A model generated the notes under the pieces. It was given only the letters and a program-made list of their open reading frames with translations, had not been told where the DNA came from and searched no databases. Of a stretch of 64,000 nt of DNA, positions 24,956-34,399 are shown in pieces. The first letter of the stretch is position 1, and each line of letters starts with the position of its first letter. The translations under genes were made by a program, and so were the position numbers. The DNA is from Acetobacteraceae bacterium (GTDB lineage: Bacteria; Pseudomonadota; Alphaproteobacteria; Acetobacterales; Acetobacteraceae), in the NCBI GenBank assembly GCA_021732665.1, contig JAKFUL010000005.1, forward strand, positions 19,544 through 83,543, written 5' to 3'.

Positions 24956-25918
24956 CTATCGGGCGGCCTGCGGCTCGATCCCCGCCAGCCGCGCTGCCGC
25001 CCCCCATTTCGCCAGCTCGGCCTGGACGAAGGCGCGGGTTTCGGCGGGGGTGGTGCTGACCACCTCGGCGCCGAGAACGCGGTGGCGGTCCAGCACCGTG
25101 GGATTCTGCAGGGCGGCGGCGATGTCGCGCGCCTGGGTCGCCGCCAGCTCCTCGGCCATGTGCGCCGGGCCCATCACCATGCCCCAGGTCGCCGCCTCGA
25201 AGCCGGGCAGCAGCGCTTCCGCCATCGTCGGGACGTCGGGCAGCTGCGCGCTGCGGGTGGCGCCGGTGGTGGCCAGCGCCTTCAGGCTGCCGGCCTGGAT
25301 ATGCGGCAGCGCCGCCGGCACGGTGTCGAACATGATGTCCACCCGCCCCGCGATCAGGTCGGGATGCGCCTGGGTGCTGCCGCGATAGGGCACATAGGTC
25401 AAGGAAATGCCGGTCTGGCTGGCGAACATCAGCGGAGCCAGGCGCACCACGCCGCCGGTACCGGCGAAGGTGAGTTGATTGGCGCCCCGCCTGCGCGCCA
25501 ACGCCACGAGTTCGGCCGGAGTATTCGCCTCCAGCGCGCGCGGCGCGCAGAGCACCAGCGGCGTGCGCGTCGCCATGGTCAGGAAGGTGAAGTCGGCCAT
25601 GGTGTCGAAGGGCAGGCGGTAGAAGGCGGCGTTGACCGGGTGCGCCACCGAGACGAGGCCGAGCGAATGGCCATCGGGTGCCGCGCGGGCCAGCACCTCG
25701 GTGCCGATCACGCCATCCGCCCCGGCACGGTTCTCCACCGCCACCGGCTGGCCCCATGCCGCGCCCAGAGGCTCGGCAATCAACCTGGCCGTGATGTCCG
25801 ATACGCCGCCGGGGGTATAGGGCACGATGATTCGGACCGGCCGCTGGGCGGTGAAACGCGTTTGCGCCAAAGCAGGTGTTGCAAGCAACGCGAATGCCGC
25901 GCGGCGGGTGGTTCTCAT
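24956..25918 (-). CDS. Bug/TctC-family tripartite tricarboxylate transporter substrate-binding protein
   Basis: 320 residues from the ATG at 25918, preferred over 25930 because GGAGGAAGCG lies just before it. A signal peptide (MRTTRRAAFALLATPALAQ) is followed by VRIIVPYTPGGVSDITAR and VENRAGADG, the ligand loops of the family. It lies downstream of panE on the same strand (34-base gap). This is an orphan receptor of unknown carboxylate-type ligand. Confidence 0.93.
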   Translation of the reverse strand: MRTTRRAAFALLATPALAQTRFTAQRPVRIIVPYTPGGVSDITARLIAEPLGAAWGQPVAVENRAGADGVIGTEVLARAAPDGHSLGLVSVAHPVNAAFYRLPFDTMADFTFLTMATRTPLVLCAPRALEANTPAELVALARRRGANQLTFAGTGGVVRLAPLMFASQTGISLTYVPYRGSTQAHPDLIAGRVDIMFDTVPAALPHIQAGSLKALATTGATRSAQLPDVPTMAEALLPGFEAATWGMVMGPAHMAEELAATQARDIAAALQNPTVLDRHRVLGAEVVSTTPAETRAFVQAELAKWGAAARLAGIEPQAAR

Positions 25919-25952
25919 CGCTTCCTCCATTTTGGCAGAGGCTGGACCGGGA

Positions 25953-26894
25953 TCAGCCTACGGACAAGCGTTTTGCGGCGCGGCGGTTCTCATAGGCGCG
26001 GGCATGCATCAGGGCCATGTCATGCGCAGGGCTGGCAATGCCCGCGCGGCCGGCGGCGGCGGCGAGATGACCCAGGATATGCTCGCCCTCGCAGGGTTTT
26101 CCACCCTCCATGTCGCGCAGCATCGAGGTGGCGTAGAGGCTTTGCGGCTCGCTGAACATGGCCCGGTACTGGGCCATGAAGGCCTCGGGCATCGGATGGC
26201 CATGAGCGGCCGCGATGGCGGCATTGGCGCGCAATACGCCCTGCATGAAGTCCACGCCCCCCGCCGCGCGGGCGATATCGCCCACGGGGGCGCGCATCAG
26301 CACGGTGCAGATGGCGGAGGTGCCGAGATGCACCATCTTCTCCCACATCCTCTGGCGGATATCCGGCACCGCCTCGGCCACCATGCCGATGGCGGGGGCG
26401 AAGGCGGCGGCCAGGGCCTGCACGCGCGGCGACAGGCTGCCGTCCAGTTCGCCGAAGGTGATCCAGCGCCAGTCGTTGAAATGCTGCACCACCCCGTCCG
26501 GCCGCAGCGTGGCCTGGATCTTCGCCAGCCCGCCCAGCACGTTGCCGGCACCGAAGGCGGCCTGAAGCGTCTCGACGTGCGCGAGGCCGTTGAGCACCGG
26601 CAACACGGCGATATGCCCATCCATCGCCGGCCGCAGCGTGGCAATGGCGTCGTCCAGGTCATAGGCCTTGGCGGTGAGGAGCGCGATGTCATAGCCCGGG
26701 CGCAGCGCCTCGGCGGTGATTGTCTTCACCGGCAGCGTCGCGTCGCCGAAGGGGCTGGCAATGCGCAGGCCCTCCCCGGCCAGCCTCTGCGCCCGCGCGG
26801 GGCGGACCAGGAAGGTGACATCGGCGCCGGCCTGGGCCAGCCTGCCGCCGAAATACCCGCCCAGCGCGCCCGCGCCCAGCACCAGAATTTTCAT
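25953..26894 (-). CDS. panE: 2-dehydropantoate 2-reductase (ketopantoate reductase)
   Basis: A 313-residue NADPH-dependent reductase of the family that makes pantoate for coenzyme A. It starts MKILVLGAGALGGYFGG, the dinucleotide-binding turn, with AGGAGCG before the ATG at 26894. LLTAKAYDLDDAI with the catalytic-region Lys lies near residue 75, and a helical C-terminal domain follows. Paralogues of this family with other 2-oxo acid substrates are common, so pantoate synthesis is likely but not certain. The TlpA-like gene ends 48 bases upstream. Confidence 0.87.
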   Translation of the reverse strand: MKILVLGAGALGGYFGGRLAQAGADVTFLVRPARAQRLAGEGLRIASPFGDATLPVKTITAEALRPGYDIALLTAKAYDLDDAIATLRPAMDGHIAVLPVLNGLAHVETLQAAFGAGNVLGGLAKIQATLRPDGVVQHFNDWRWITFGELDGSLSPRVQALAAAFAPAIGMVAEAVPDIRQRMWEKMVHLGTSAICTVLMRAPVGDIARAAGGVDFMQGVLRANAAIAAAHGHPMPEAFMAQYRAMFSEPQSLYATSMLRDMEGGKPCEGEHILGHLAAAAGRAGIASPAHDMALMHARAYENRRAAKRLSVG

Positions 26895-26942
26895 GGACCG
26901 CTCCTTCACCTGGCCCTGGCCTACACCCGGGCCGGCGGGTTG

Positions 26943-27503
26943 TCAGGTGCGGGAGGTGGTCTCTGGCATCGGCCCGGCCAGGAGGCGCAGCCGGGCCAGC
27001 ATGACCGGGGCGTCCCACACCGCCTCGCCTTCCAGCCGCGCCACCTCCGCCCCCTCGCGGTTGACGATGATGGTGGTGGGCAGCCCCCGGGCACCAAAGG
27101 CGCGGGCGGCGGCGCCGCGCGGGTCCAGCAGAACGGGCAGGTTGGCCACGCCGGTGCGGCTGTAGAAGGCCTGGACCACGGCCGCCCCGCCACGGTCGGA
27201 GGAGAGCGGCAGCACGGCAAAACCTTCGGCCGCCAGGGCCGCCGCGGTGCGGTCCAGCGCCGGCATTTCGGCCACGCAAGGCGGGCACCAGGTGGCCCAC
27301 AGGTTGATCAGCAGCGCCCGCCCGCGGAAATCGGCCATGGTCTGCGCCACGCCCTCGGCGGTGTTGAAGCTGAACTCGGGCAGCGGGCGCGTCGCCTCGC
27401 GCAGGCGCTCCATACCGCCGCCGCCGGCGGCATGCGCTGGACGGGCCAGCGCCGCCACGCCTAAAACCAGTGCCGATCGTCTGCCCGGAAGGTTCATCAT
27501 TCC
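26943..27503 (-). CDS. TlpA-like periplasmic thiol-disulfide oxidoreductase
   Basis: About 186 residues. An N-terminal signal sequence ([24 protein letters not shown]) leads to a thioredoxin fold with [19 protein letters not shown], the active CPPC, and a cis-Pro in [12 protein letters not shown]. This type reduces or isomerises disulfides outside the membrane, often for cytochrome c or copper-site maturation. Starts at 27518, 27503 and 27500 are possible. It is divergent from argH with almost no space between the 5' ends, so the two promoters must overlap the coding starts. Confidence 0.88.
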   Translation of the reverse strand, partial: GMMNLPGRRSALVLGVAALARPAHAAGGGGMERLREATRPLPEFSFNTAEGVAQTMADFRGRALLINLWATWCPPCVAEMPALDRTAAALAAEGFAVLPLSSDRGGAAVVQAFYSRTGVANLPVLLDPRGAAARAFGARGLPTTIIVNREGAEVARLEGEAVWDAPVMLARLRLLAGPMPETTSRT

Positions 27504-27504
27504 C

Positions 27505-28904
<1,400 letters not shown>

Positions 28905-28908
<4 letters not shown>

Positions 28909-29084
28909 GGTTCGGCATCGCCATGCTTGCGCTGGGTCTGCTGGCCGCCTGTGGGCGGGTGGGCCCGCCGCGCCCACCCGGGCCGGCGGACCAGGTGACC
29001 TTCCCGCGACCCTACCCCGCGCTGGACCGCGTGGCCCCCGCGCCGGCCCAGGCATCGCCCGCCCAGACGGCGCCCGCCCGATGA
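28905..29084 (+). CDS. lptM: LptM-like small lipoprotein
   Basis: 59 residues. A lipoprotein signal ends in LLAACG (Cys16 is the lipidation site) and is followed directly by [11 protein letters not shown], which matches the C-G-x-x-G-P pattern of LptM/YifL, a lipoprotein that helps assemble the LPS export gate LptD/E. A Pro/Ala-rich tail follows. It overlaps the argH stop by 4 bases and the next gene by 4 bases. In many proteobacteria this small gene sits between argH and lysA. Here a Bug receptor takes the lysA position. Confidence 0.8.
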
Positions 29085-30049
29085 TCGGCCGCCGCGCCCT
29101 GCTGGCCGCGCTGCCGCTGGCGGCCCATGCCCAGGAAGCCTGGCCCGCGCGCGACCTGCGCCTGATCGTGCCCTTCCCGCCCGGCGGCACCACCGATGTG
29201 GTCGCGCGCCTGCTGGCCGCCGAGATCGGCCGCCGGATCGGCCGGACCATGGTGGTCGACAATATCGCCGGCGCCGGCTCGCTGGTCGGCGCCCAGCGCT
29301 TTGTGCGCGAGGGCAATGACCACACGCTCTTCCTCAGCCAGATCGCCACCAACGCCATCGTCCCCGCCCTGCAGCGCAATGCGGGCTATGACCCGGAGCG
29401 GGATTTTCGGCCGATCACGCTCGCGGTGACCGTGCCCAATGTCCTGATGGGCAATTTTTTGCGAGTTGGCACGCGCGACGTTCGTGAATATTTTCGGCGC
29501 GTGCGGGCCGATACGCCGGGGCGGCCCTTTGGCAGCGCCGGGAATGGCACGTCGACGCATCTGACGGGCGAGCTGGTCAGCCAACTCGCCGGCCTGCGGA
29601 TGCAGCATATCCCGTTCCGAGGCGCCGCGCCGGCGATGACGGCGCTGATCGCCGGCGACACCGACATCCTGTTCGACAACCTGCCCACCGCCCTGCCGCA
29701 GATCCAGGCCGGCAGCGTGGTGGCCCTGGCGGTCACCTCCGGCCAGCGGCTGGCGGCATTGCCGGATGTGCCGGCCCTGGGCGAACTCGGCGCCGAATTC
29801 GGCCTGGCGGGGTGGGAGAGCGAGGCCTGGTTCGGGCTTTCCGCGCATTCTTCCATCGCCGATGCCCATCTGGCCCGGCTGGTGGCGGCGGCCGAGGGTG
29901 CGCTGGCCGACCCGGCCATCCGCCGGCAATTGGCCGAGCGTGGGACGACCCCGGCCGGCGGTGGGCCGGCGCCCTATGCGGCGCTGATCCGCTCGGAGGT
30001 CGAGCGCTGGGGGCGGGTGGTGCGGGAGGGCAATATCCGGGTCGATTAA
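29081..30049 (+). CDS. Bug/TctC-family tripartite tricarboxylate transporter substrate-binding protein
   Basis: 322 residues. A short signal peptide ([18 protein letters not shown]) is followed by LRLIVPFPPGGTTDVVAR. The second loop is VVDNIAGAGSLVG, where the usual Glu-Asn-Arg is changed to Asp-Asn-Ile, a departure that may alter ligand choice. The gene overlaps the lptM stop by 4 bases, so it is expressed with argH. It is convergent with another Bug gene, overlapping it by 4 bases at the 3' end. Confidence 0.92.
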   Translation: MIGRRALLAALPLAAHAQEAWPARDLRLIVPFPPGGTTDVVARLLAAEIGRRIGRTMVVDNIAGAGSLVGAQRFVREGNDHTLFLSQIATNAIVPALQRNAGYDPERDFRPITLAVTVPNVLMGNFLRVGTRDVREYFRRVRADTPGRPFGSAGNGTSTHLTGELVSQLAGLRMQHIPFRGAAPAMTALIAGDTDILFDNLPTALPQIQAGSVVALAVTSGQRLAALPDVPALGELGAEFGLAGWESEAWFGLSAHSSIADAHLARLVAAAEGALADPAIRRQLAERGTTPAGGGPAPYAALIRSEVERWGRVVREGNIRVD

Positions 30050-30993
30050 TCCGCCCGGATGCCCGCGCCGCGGATCACCGGCTCCAGCCTGGCCCGTTCG
30101 GCTTCCATGAAGCGGCCGAAACTCTCCGGCGCGCCGCCGCCGAGAATGGCGCCCTGTTCGGTCAGCCGCCCGCCCACCTCCGGGTCGCGCAGCGCGGCAT
30201 CCACCGCGGCCGAGAGCCGTTCCACCAGTGGCGCCGGCGTGCCCATGGGCGCCACCAGGCCAAACCAGGTGCCGAAGAGATAGCCGGGCAGCCCGGCCTC
30301 GGCCGTGGTCGGCACATCGGGCAGTTGCGGCATGCGGGCAGGGGTGGCGGTGGCGAGCGCCCGCACGGCACCGGCACGGATCTGGCCGATGATGTTCGGC
30401 ACATTGTCGATGATGAGGTCGAGCCGCCCACCGACCAGATCCGTGATCGCCATTGCGGCGCCACGATAGGGGACATGGGTGACCTGAACATCCGCCGCGC
30501 GGTTGAACAGTTCCAGCGCGATATGCAGGCTGGTGCCGTTGCCGGCGGAACCCCCGGCAAGCCGGGCGGGCGCCGCCTTCGCCGCTTCGGTCAACTCGGC
30601 CAGGCTTCGCCATGGCCGCCCGGGGTTCACGCAGAACACTTTTGGCGTGTTCACCAGCAGCGAGACGGGTGTGAAGGCCGTGCGCGGGTCATAGCTGAGG
30701 TTGGGGAAGAGCCACGTGTTCACCGCCAGCGGCCCCAGCGAGCCGAGCAGCAGCGTGTGGCCATCGGGGTCGGCCCGGGCGACCAGCTCGGCGCCGATAT
30801 TGCCGCCGGCGCCGGCGCGGTTCTCGACGATGAAGGGCGCGTTGAAGCTGCTTTGCAGCCGCGCGGCCAGCGGGCGGGCCAGCATGTCGGCCAGCCCGCC
30901 GGGCGGGAAGGGCACGATGATGCGGGTGGGACGGGATTGCGCCAGCGCCGGTATCGCCAGCGCGGAAAGCAGCAATGAACGCCTGAACATCAT
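30046..30993 (-). CDS. Bug/TctC-family tripartite tricarboxylate transporter substrate-binding protein
   Basis: 315 residues with a signal peptide (MMFRRSLLLSALAIPALAQ), TRIIVPFPPGGLADMLAR and VENRAGAGGNIG. The start overlaps the stop of the upstream decarboxylase gene by 4 bases, and AAGGATGAGG inside that gene serves as ribosome site. The coupling suggests that the receptor brings in the substrate, or a precursor, of the decarboxylase, possibly an aromatic 2-oxo acid. That link is inference from gene order. Confidence 0.93.
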   Translation of the reverse strand: MMFRRSLLLSALAIPALAQSRPTRIIVPFPPGGLADMLARPLAARLQSSFNAPFIVENRAGAGGNIGAELVARADPDGHTLLLGSLGPLAVNTWLFPNLSYDPRTAFTPVSLLVNTPKVFCVNPGRPWRSLAELTEAAKAAPARLAGGSAGNGTSLHIALELFNRAADVQVTHVPYRGAAMAITDLVGGRLDLIIDNVPNIIGQIRAGAVRALATATPARMPQLPDVPTTAEAGLPGYLFGTWFGLVAPMGTPAPLVERLSAAVDAALRDPEVGGRLTEQGAILGGGAPESFGRFMEAERARLEPVIRGAGIRAD

Positions 30994-32615
30994 GCCTCAT
31001 CCTTCTCGCGGTAGAGTTTCGCCACACCTTGATCCAGCGCCACGTCCAGCAGGGCCGGGCCGTCGCTGGTCAGCACCCAGCGCAAAGCCTCATCGAGCCC
31101 TTCTGGCCGTTCGGCGCGCGCCGCCGGCACGCCATGGCCGCGGGCAATCTCGGAAAAATCCAGGCCCGGCAACTCGATGCCCGGCGCGCCCCGCGTGCCC
31201 ATCACCCGGCTGAAGGCGCGCATGGCGCCATAGCCCGCATTGTTCAGCACGATGACCGAAAGCGGCAGCCGGTGCTGCGCCGCCGTCCACAACGCCTGCA
31301 CCGAATACATCAGCGAGCCATCGCCGATCAGGCAGACCACCCTTGTCCCGGGTTTGGCCAGCGCCACCCCCACCGCGCCGGGAAGGCCATAACCCAAGCC
31401 CCCGCTGGCCATGGTAAAGAAGCTGCCCCAGGCCTCGAAGGGCAGGTGGGCGTGCATGGCCGGCCTGTGGCTGGGCGCCTCCTCCATCACCACGGTGCCG
31501 GGCGGCAACAACGCGTGCAGCCGCGCCAGGACGTGGCCCGGCGGTAACGGGAAGGCCGGCGGCGGCGCGGGAGGGCGGATGCGCGGGGGCGGTGCGGCAC
31601 GGCTGGCTTCGGGCAGCAGGGCGGTCAGCGCCGGCAAACCGAGGCGCAGGCTGCCCGGCACGCCCATGCCCACCGGCGCGCGGGCGGCCGCCTCGCCATC
31701 GGTGGTGAGGTGCCACAGCGCCACGCCGCCGGAAAACAGCGCGCATTCGCCCACGATATGGAAGGTGAAGACCGGCGCGCCCAGCACCAGCACCAGGTCG
31801 AAGCCGGCCAGCGCCGCGCTTACCGCCTCGGGCGCCGCCGCCAGGTGGCCCGCGAAGAGCGGGTGGCTTTCGGGGAAGCACAGCCGGCTGGCGAAGGGGC
31901 TGGTGAAGACGGGGGCGCGCAGCCGTTCGGCCAGCGCGAGGATCTCCGCGCCTTCCTCGTCGATTTCCGGGCCGGCGACGATCACCGGGCGCGCCGAGGC
32001 TGCCAGGGCGGCGGCAAGCTGCATCAGCAGCAGCGGGTCCGGCGCCATGTCGCCGAGCGGCGTGCGGGCGGCGGGTGCCACCGCCGCCATCCCCCAGTCA
32101 TCCACCGGGATGGAAACGAAGGTCGGCCCCCGCGGCCGCTGCATGGCCACGCGAAACGCCTGGGCCACGGCCGGCGCCACATCCTCCGGCCGCGCCGGCT
32201 CGACCGAGTATTTCACATAAGGCTTGGGGAAGTTCGCGGCCTCGGAGGCGCCTAGGAAGGGCTGGTTAGCCAAAAGGCTGCGCGCCTGCTGCCCGGCGGT
32301 GATCACCAGAGGCGCGTTGTTGCGCGCAGCCGTAAAAATATTGCCCAGCGCATGCCCCACGCCGGCCGCCGAATGCAGGTTGCAGAAGGCGGCGTGGCCC
32401 GAGGCGCGGGCATAGCCGTCCGCCATCCCCACGACGCTGGCCTCCTGCAGCCCGAGCACGTAGCGAAGATCGTTCGGCCAATCGCCCAGGAAGGGCAGCT
32501 CCGTGCTGCCGGGGTTGCCGAAGATCGTGGTCATGCCGGTGGCGCGGAGCACCTCCAGCACGGCGTGACGCACCGTGGTCGTCGGCAATTCTGTTTCCTC
32601 CGTCTTTGCGGCCAT
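30990..32615 (-). CDS. mdlC: Benzoylformate decarboxylase-like thiamine-diphosphate enzyme
   Basis: 541 residues with three ThDP-enzyme domains. Residues corresponding to the active site of Pseudomonas putida benzoylformate decarboxylase are present with matching spacing: Ser37 in GNPGSTELPFL, Glu58 in LQEAS, His81 in NLHSAAG and His286 in APVFTFH. The ThDP/Mg motif is GDGSLMYS with N-N-A-G-Y-G later. The family turns benzoylformate or similar 2-oxo acids into aldehydes and CO2. The exact substrate is not proven. It is the first gene of a two-gene unit with the Bug receptor at 30046. Confidence 0.87.
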   Translation of the reverse strand: MAAKTEETELPTTTVRHAVLEVLRATGMTTIFGNPGSTELPFLGDWPNDLRYVLGLQEASVVGMADGYARASGHAAFCNLHSAAGVGHALGNIFTAARNNAPLVITAGQQARSLLANQPFLGASEAANFPKPYVKYSVEPARPEDVAPAVAQAFRVAMQRPRGPTFVSIPVDDWGMAAVAPAARTPLGDMAPDPLLLMQLAAALAASARPVIVAGPEIDEEGAEILALAERLRAPVFTSPFASRLCFPESHPLFAGHLAAAPEAVSAALAGFDLVLVLGAPVFTFHIVGECALFSGGVALWHLTTDGEAAARAPVGMGVPGSLRLGLPALTALLPEASRAAPPPRIRPPAPPPAFPLPPGHVLARLHALLPPGTVVMEEAPSHRPAMHAHLPFEAWGSFFTMASGGLGYGLPGAVGVALAKPGTRVVCLIGDGSLMYSVQALWTAAQHRLPLSVIVLNNAGYGAMRAFSRVMGTRGAPGIELPGLDFSEIARGHGVPAARAERPEGLDEALRWVLTSDGPALLDVALDQGVAKLYREKDEA

Positions 32616-32710
32616 ACTGGCGGGAAACCGTCGCGGCTTCCAGGCGCAAACAACCCCTTCACAGCCGCGCGCCGCCGGGCCATGACTCCAGCAAAGCCAG
32701 GGAAGAAACC

Positions 32711-33679
32711 ATGACCGTCCAACGCCGCGCCCTCCTCGCCGCCAGCCTCGCCACCCCCAGCCTCGCCCTCGCCCAGGGCGCCTGGCCGGAGCGCCCGGTG
32801 CGCATCATTGTGCCCTGGCCGCCCGGCGGCTCGACCGACGTGCTGGCGCGGCTGATGGCCGAGCAACTGCATGCCCGCCTCGGCCAATCCTTCCAGATCG
32901 AGAACCGGCCCGGCGCCGGCGGCAATATCGGCACCGACGCGATCGCCAAGGCCACGCCCGATGGCTACACGATGGGGCCGATCACGGTCAGCGGCTGGTC
33001 GATCAACCAGTTTCTCTTCGCCCGCATGCCTTTCGATGCGGACCGCGACCTGCAGCCGATCTCGATGCACTGGACCCTGCCCAACGTCCTCGCCGTCTCG
33101 GCCGCGCATTGCCCGGCGACGACGCTGGCGGAGTTCATCGAATGGGGCAAGGCGCGCCGCAATGGCGTCTCCTTCGGCAGCCCGGGCGTGGGCACGACAG
33201 CGCATCTCTCCGGCTCGCATTTCTGCCAGCGCACCGGCCTGGACGGCCAGCACGTGCCGTTCCGTGGTGCCGCGCAGATCATCCCCGCCCTGCTCTCGGG
33301 CGACCTGACCTTCGAGATCGGCAATTTGGCCAGCTACGTGCCGACCATCCAGGAGGGGCGCATCCGCGGTATCGCGGTGACCAGCGCCGAACGCTGGCCG
33401 ACGCTGCCCAACATCCCGACGATGCAGCAGGCCGGCTTCGACTTCGTGGTGGAAAGCTGGTGCGCCTTCGCTTTCCCCGCCGGGGTGCCGGCGCCCATCC
33501 TGGCCCGCGCCAGCCAGGCGATGCAGGCGGTGGCGGCGGACCCGGCGGTGAAGGACCGCTTCCTGCGCGCCGGCGCGCAGGCCGTCTCCAGCACGCCCGA
33601 AGCCGCCTGGGAGCGGGCACGAAGCGAGCGGCCGATGTGGCAGGAGATGGTGCGCGTCTCCGGTGCGCGGATGGAATAG
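32711..33679 (+). CDS. Bug/TctC-family tripartite tricarboxylate transporter substrate-binding protein
   Basis: 322 residues from the ATG at 32711, with GGGAAGAAA 3 bases upstream (the frame is open to 32606). A signal peptide (MTVQRRALLAASLATPSLALAQ) is followed by VRIIVPWPPGGSTDVLAR and IENRPGAGGNIG. It is divergent from the benzoylformate decarboxylase-like gene across 95 bases, so it may belong to the same regulated locus as 30046-32615. The ligand is unknown. Confidence 0.93.
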   Translation: MTVQRRALLAASLATPSLALAQGAWPERPVRIIVPWPPGGSTDVLARLMAEQLHARLGQSFQIENRPGAGGNIGTDAIAKATPDGYTMGPITVSGWSINQFLFARMPFDADRDLQPISMHWTLPNVLAVSAAHCPATTLAEFIEWGKARRNGVSFGSPGVGTTAHLSGSHFCQRTGLDGQHVPFRGAAQIIPALLSGDLTFEIGNLASYVPTIQEGRIRGIAVTSAERWPTLPNIPTMQQAGFDFVVESWCAFAFPAGVPAPILARASQAMQAVAADPAVKDRFLRAGAQAVSSTPEAAWERARSERPMWQEMVRVSGARME

Positions 33680-33706
33680 ACGCGGGGTTTCCGCCATAGG
33701 GGCGCG

Positions 33707-34330
33707 ATGCCGACCTGGACCAACGCCCTTTTCATCGACCACGCCGCCCTGCGCCTGCCCTGGCGCAACTGGGGCGTGGTAGAGGCCGGGCGGCTCTACC
33801 GCTCCAACCACCCCCTGCCCTTCCAGCTGCGCGCCGCGGTGCGCAGCCATGGCATCCGCACCCTGCTCAATCTGCGCGGCCATCGGGAGAGCTGTGGCGC
33901 CGATGCGCTGAGCCGGCGGGAGGCCGCCTCCCTCGGCCTCATCCATGCCGACGCCCCCTTCGAATCGCGCGGCGCCCCACATCGCGACCGGATCGAGCGC
34001 CTGGCCGCCATGCTGCCGGACTTGCCCGAGCCCATCCTCATCCACTGCAAATCCGGCGCCGACCGCACCGGCCTCATCGCCGCCATCTGGCTCCTGCTGC
34101 AAGACCGCCCGCCGGCCGAAGCGGCCGCGCAACTCTCCTGGCGCCACGGCCACATCGCCGCCGCGCGGACCGGAATCCTGGACGCCTTCATCGCCACCTA
34201 TGCCCGGGCCTGGCCCAAACCCTTCCTGCAATGGCTGCGGGAGGATTACGACGAAGTCGCATTGCGGGCGGGCTTCCGCAGCAGGGGATGGGCCGATATG
34301 TTGACAGACAACCTGCTTCGCCGTGAATAG
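33707..34330 (+). CDS. Tyrosine/dual-specificity protein phosphatase family protein
   Basis: 207 residues. The P-loop HCKSGADRTG (Cys-x5-Arg, near residues 119-128) is the catalytic loop, and RTLLNLRGHRES upstream is the substrate-binding beta-loop. This architecture matches small bacterial protein-tyrosine-phosphatase-like proteins that act on phosphoproteins or inositol phosphates. It lies 27 bases after a Bug gene and 69 bases before a membrane-fused spermidine-synthase-like gene, with no obvious partner. The substrate is unknown. Confidence 0.85.
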   Translation: MPTWTNALFIDHAALRLPWRNWGVVEAGRLYRSNHPLPFQLRAAVRSHGIRTLLNLRGHRESCGADALSRREAASLGLIHADAPFESRGAPHRDRIERLAAMLPDLPEPILIHCKSGADRTGLIAAIWLLLQDRPPAEAAAQLSWRHGHIAAARTGILDAFIATYARAWPKPFLQWLREDYDEVALRAGFRSRGWADMLTDNLLRRE

Positions 34331-34399
34331 ATGGATTTCCCGCCATTTTTTGGCCATGAGAGGAGGGCAATCAGCCCCCTCTTTGAGGGTTGAGGCAGC

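Noticed and set aside
29012..30613. A 533-codon frame on the minus strand across two convergent Bug genes
   Set aside because: It is a shadow of the two real receptor genes, whose 3' ends overlap by 4 bases.
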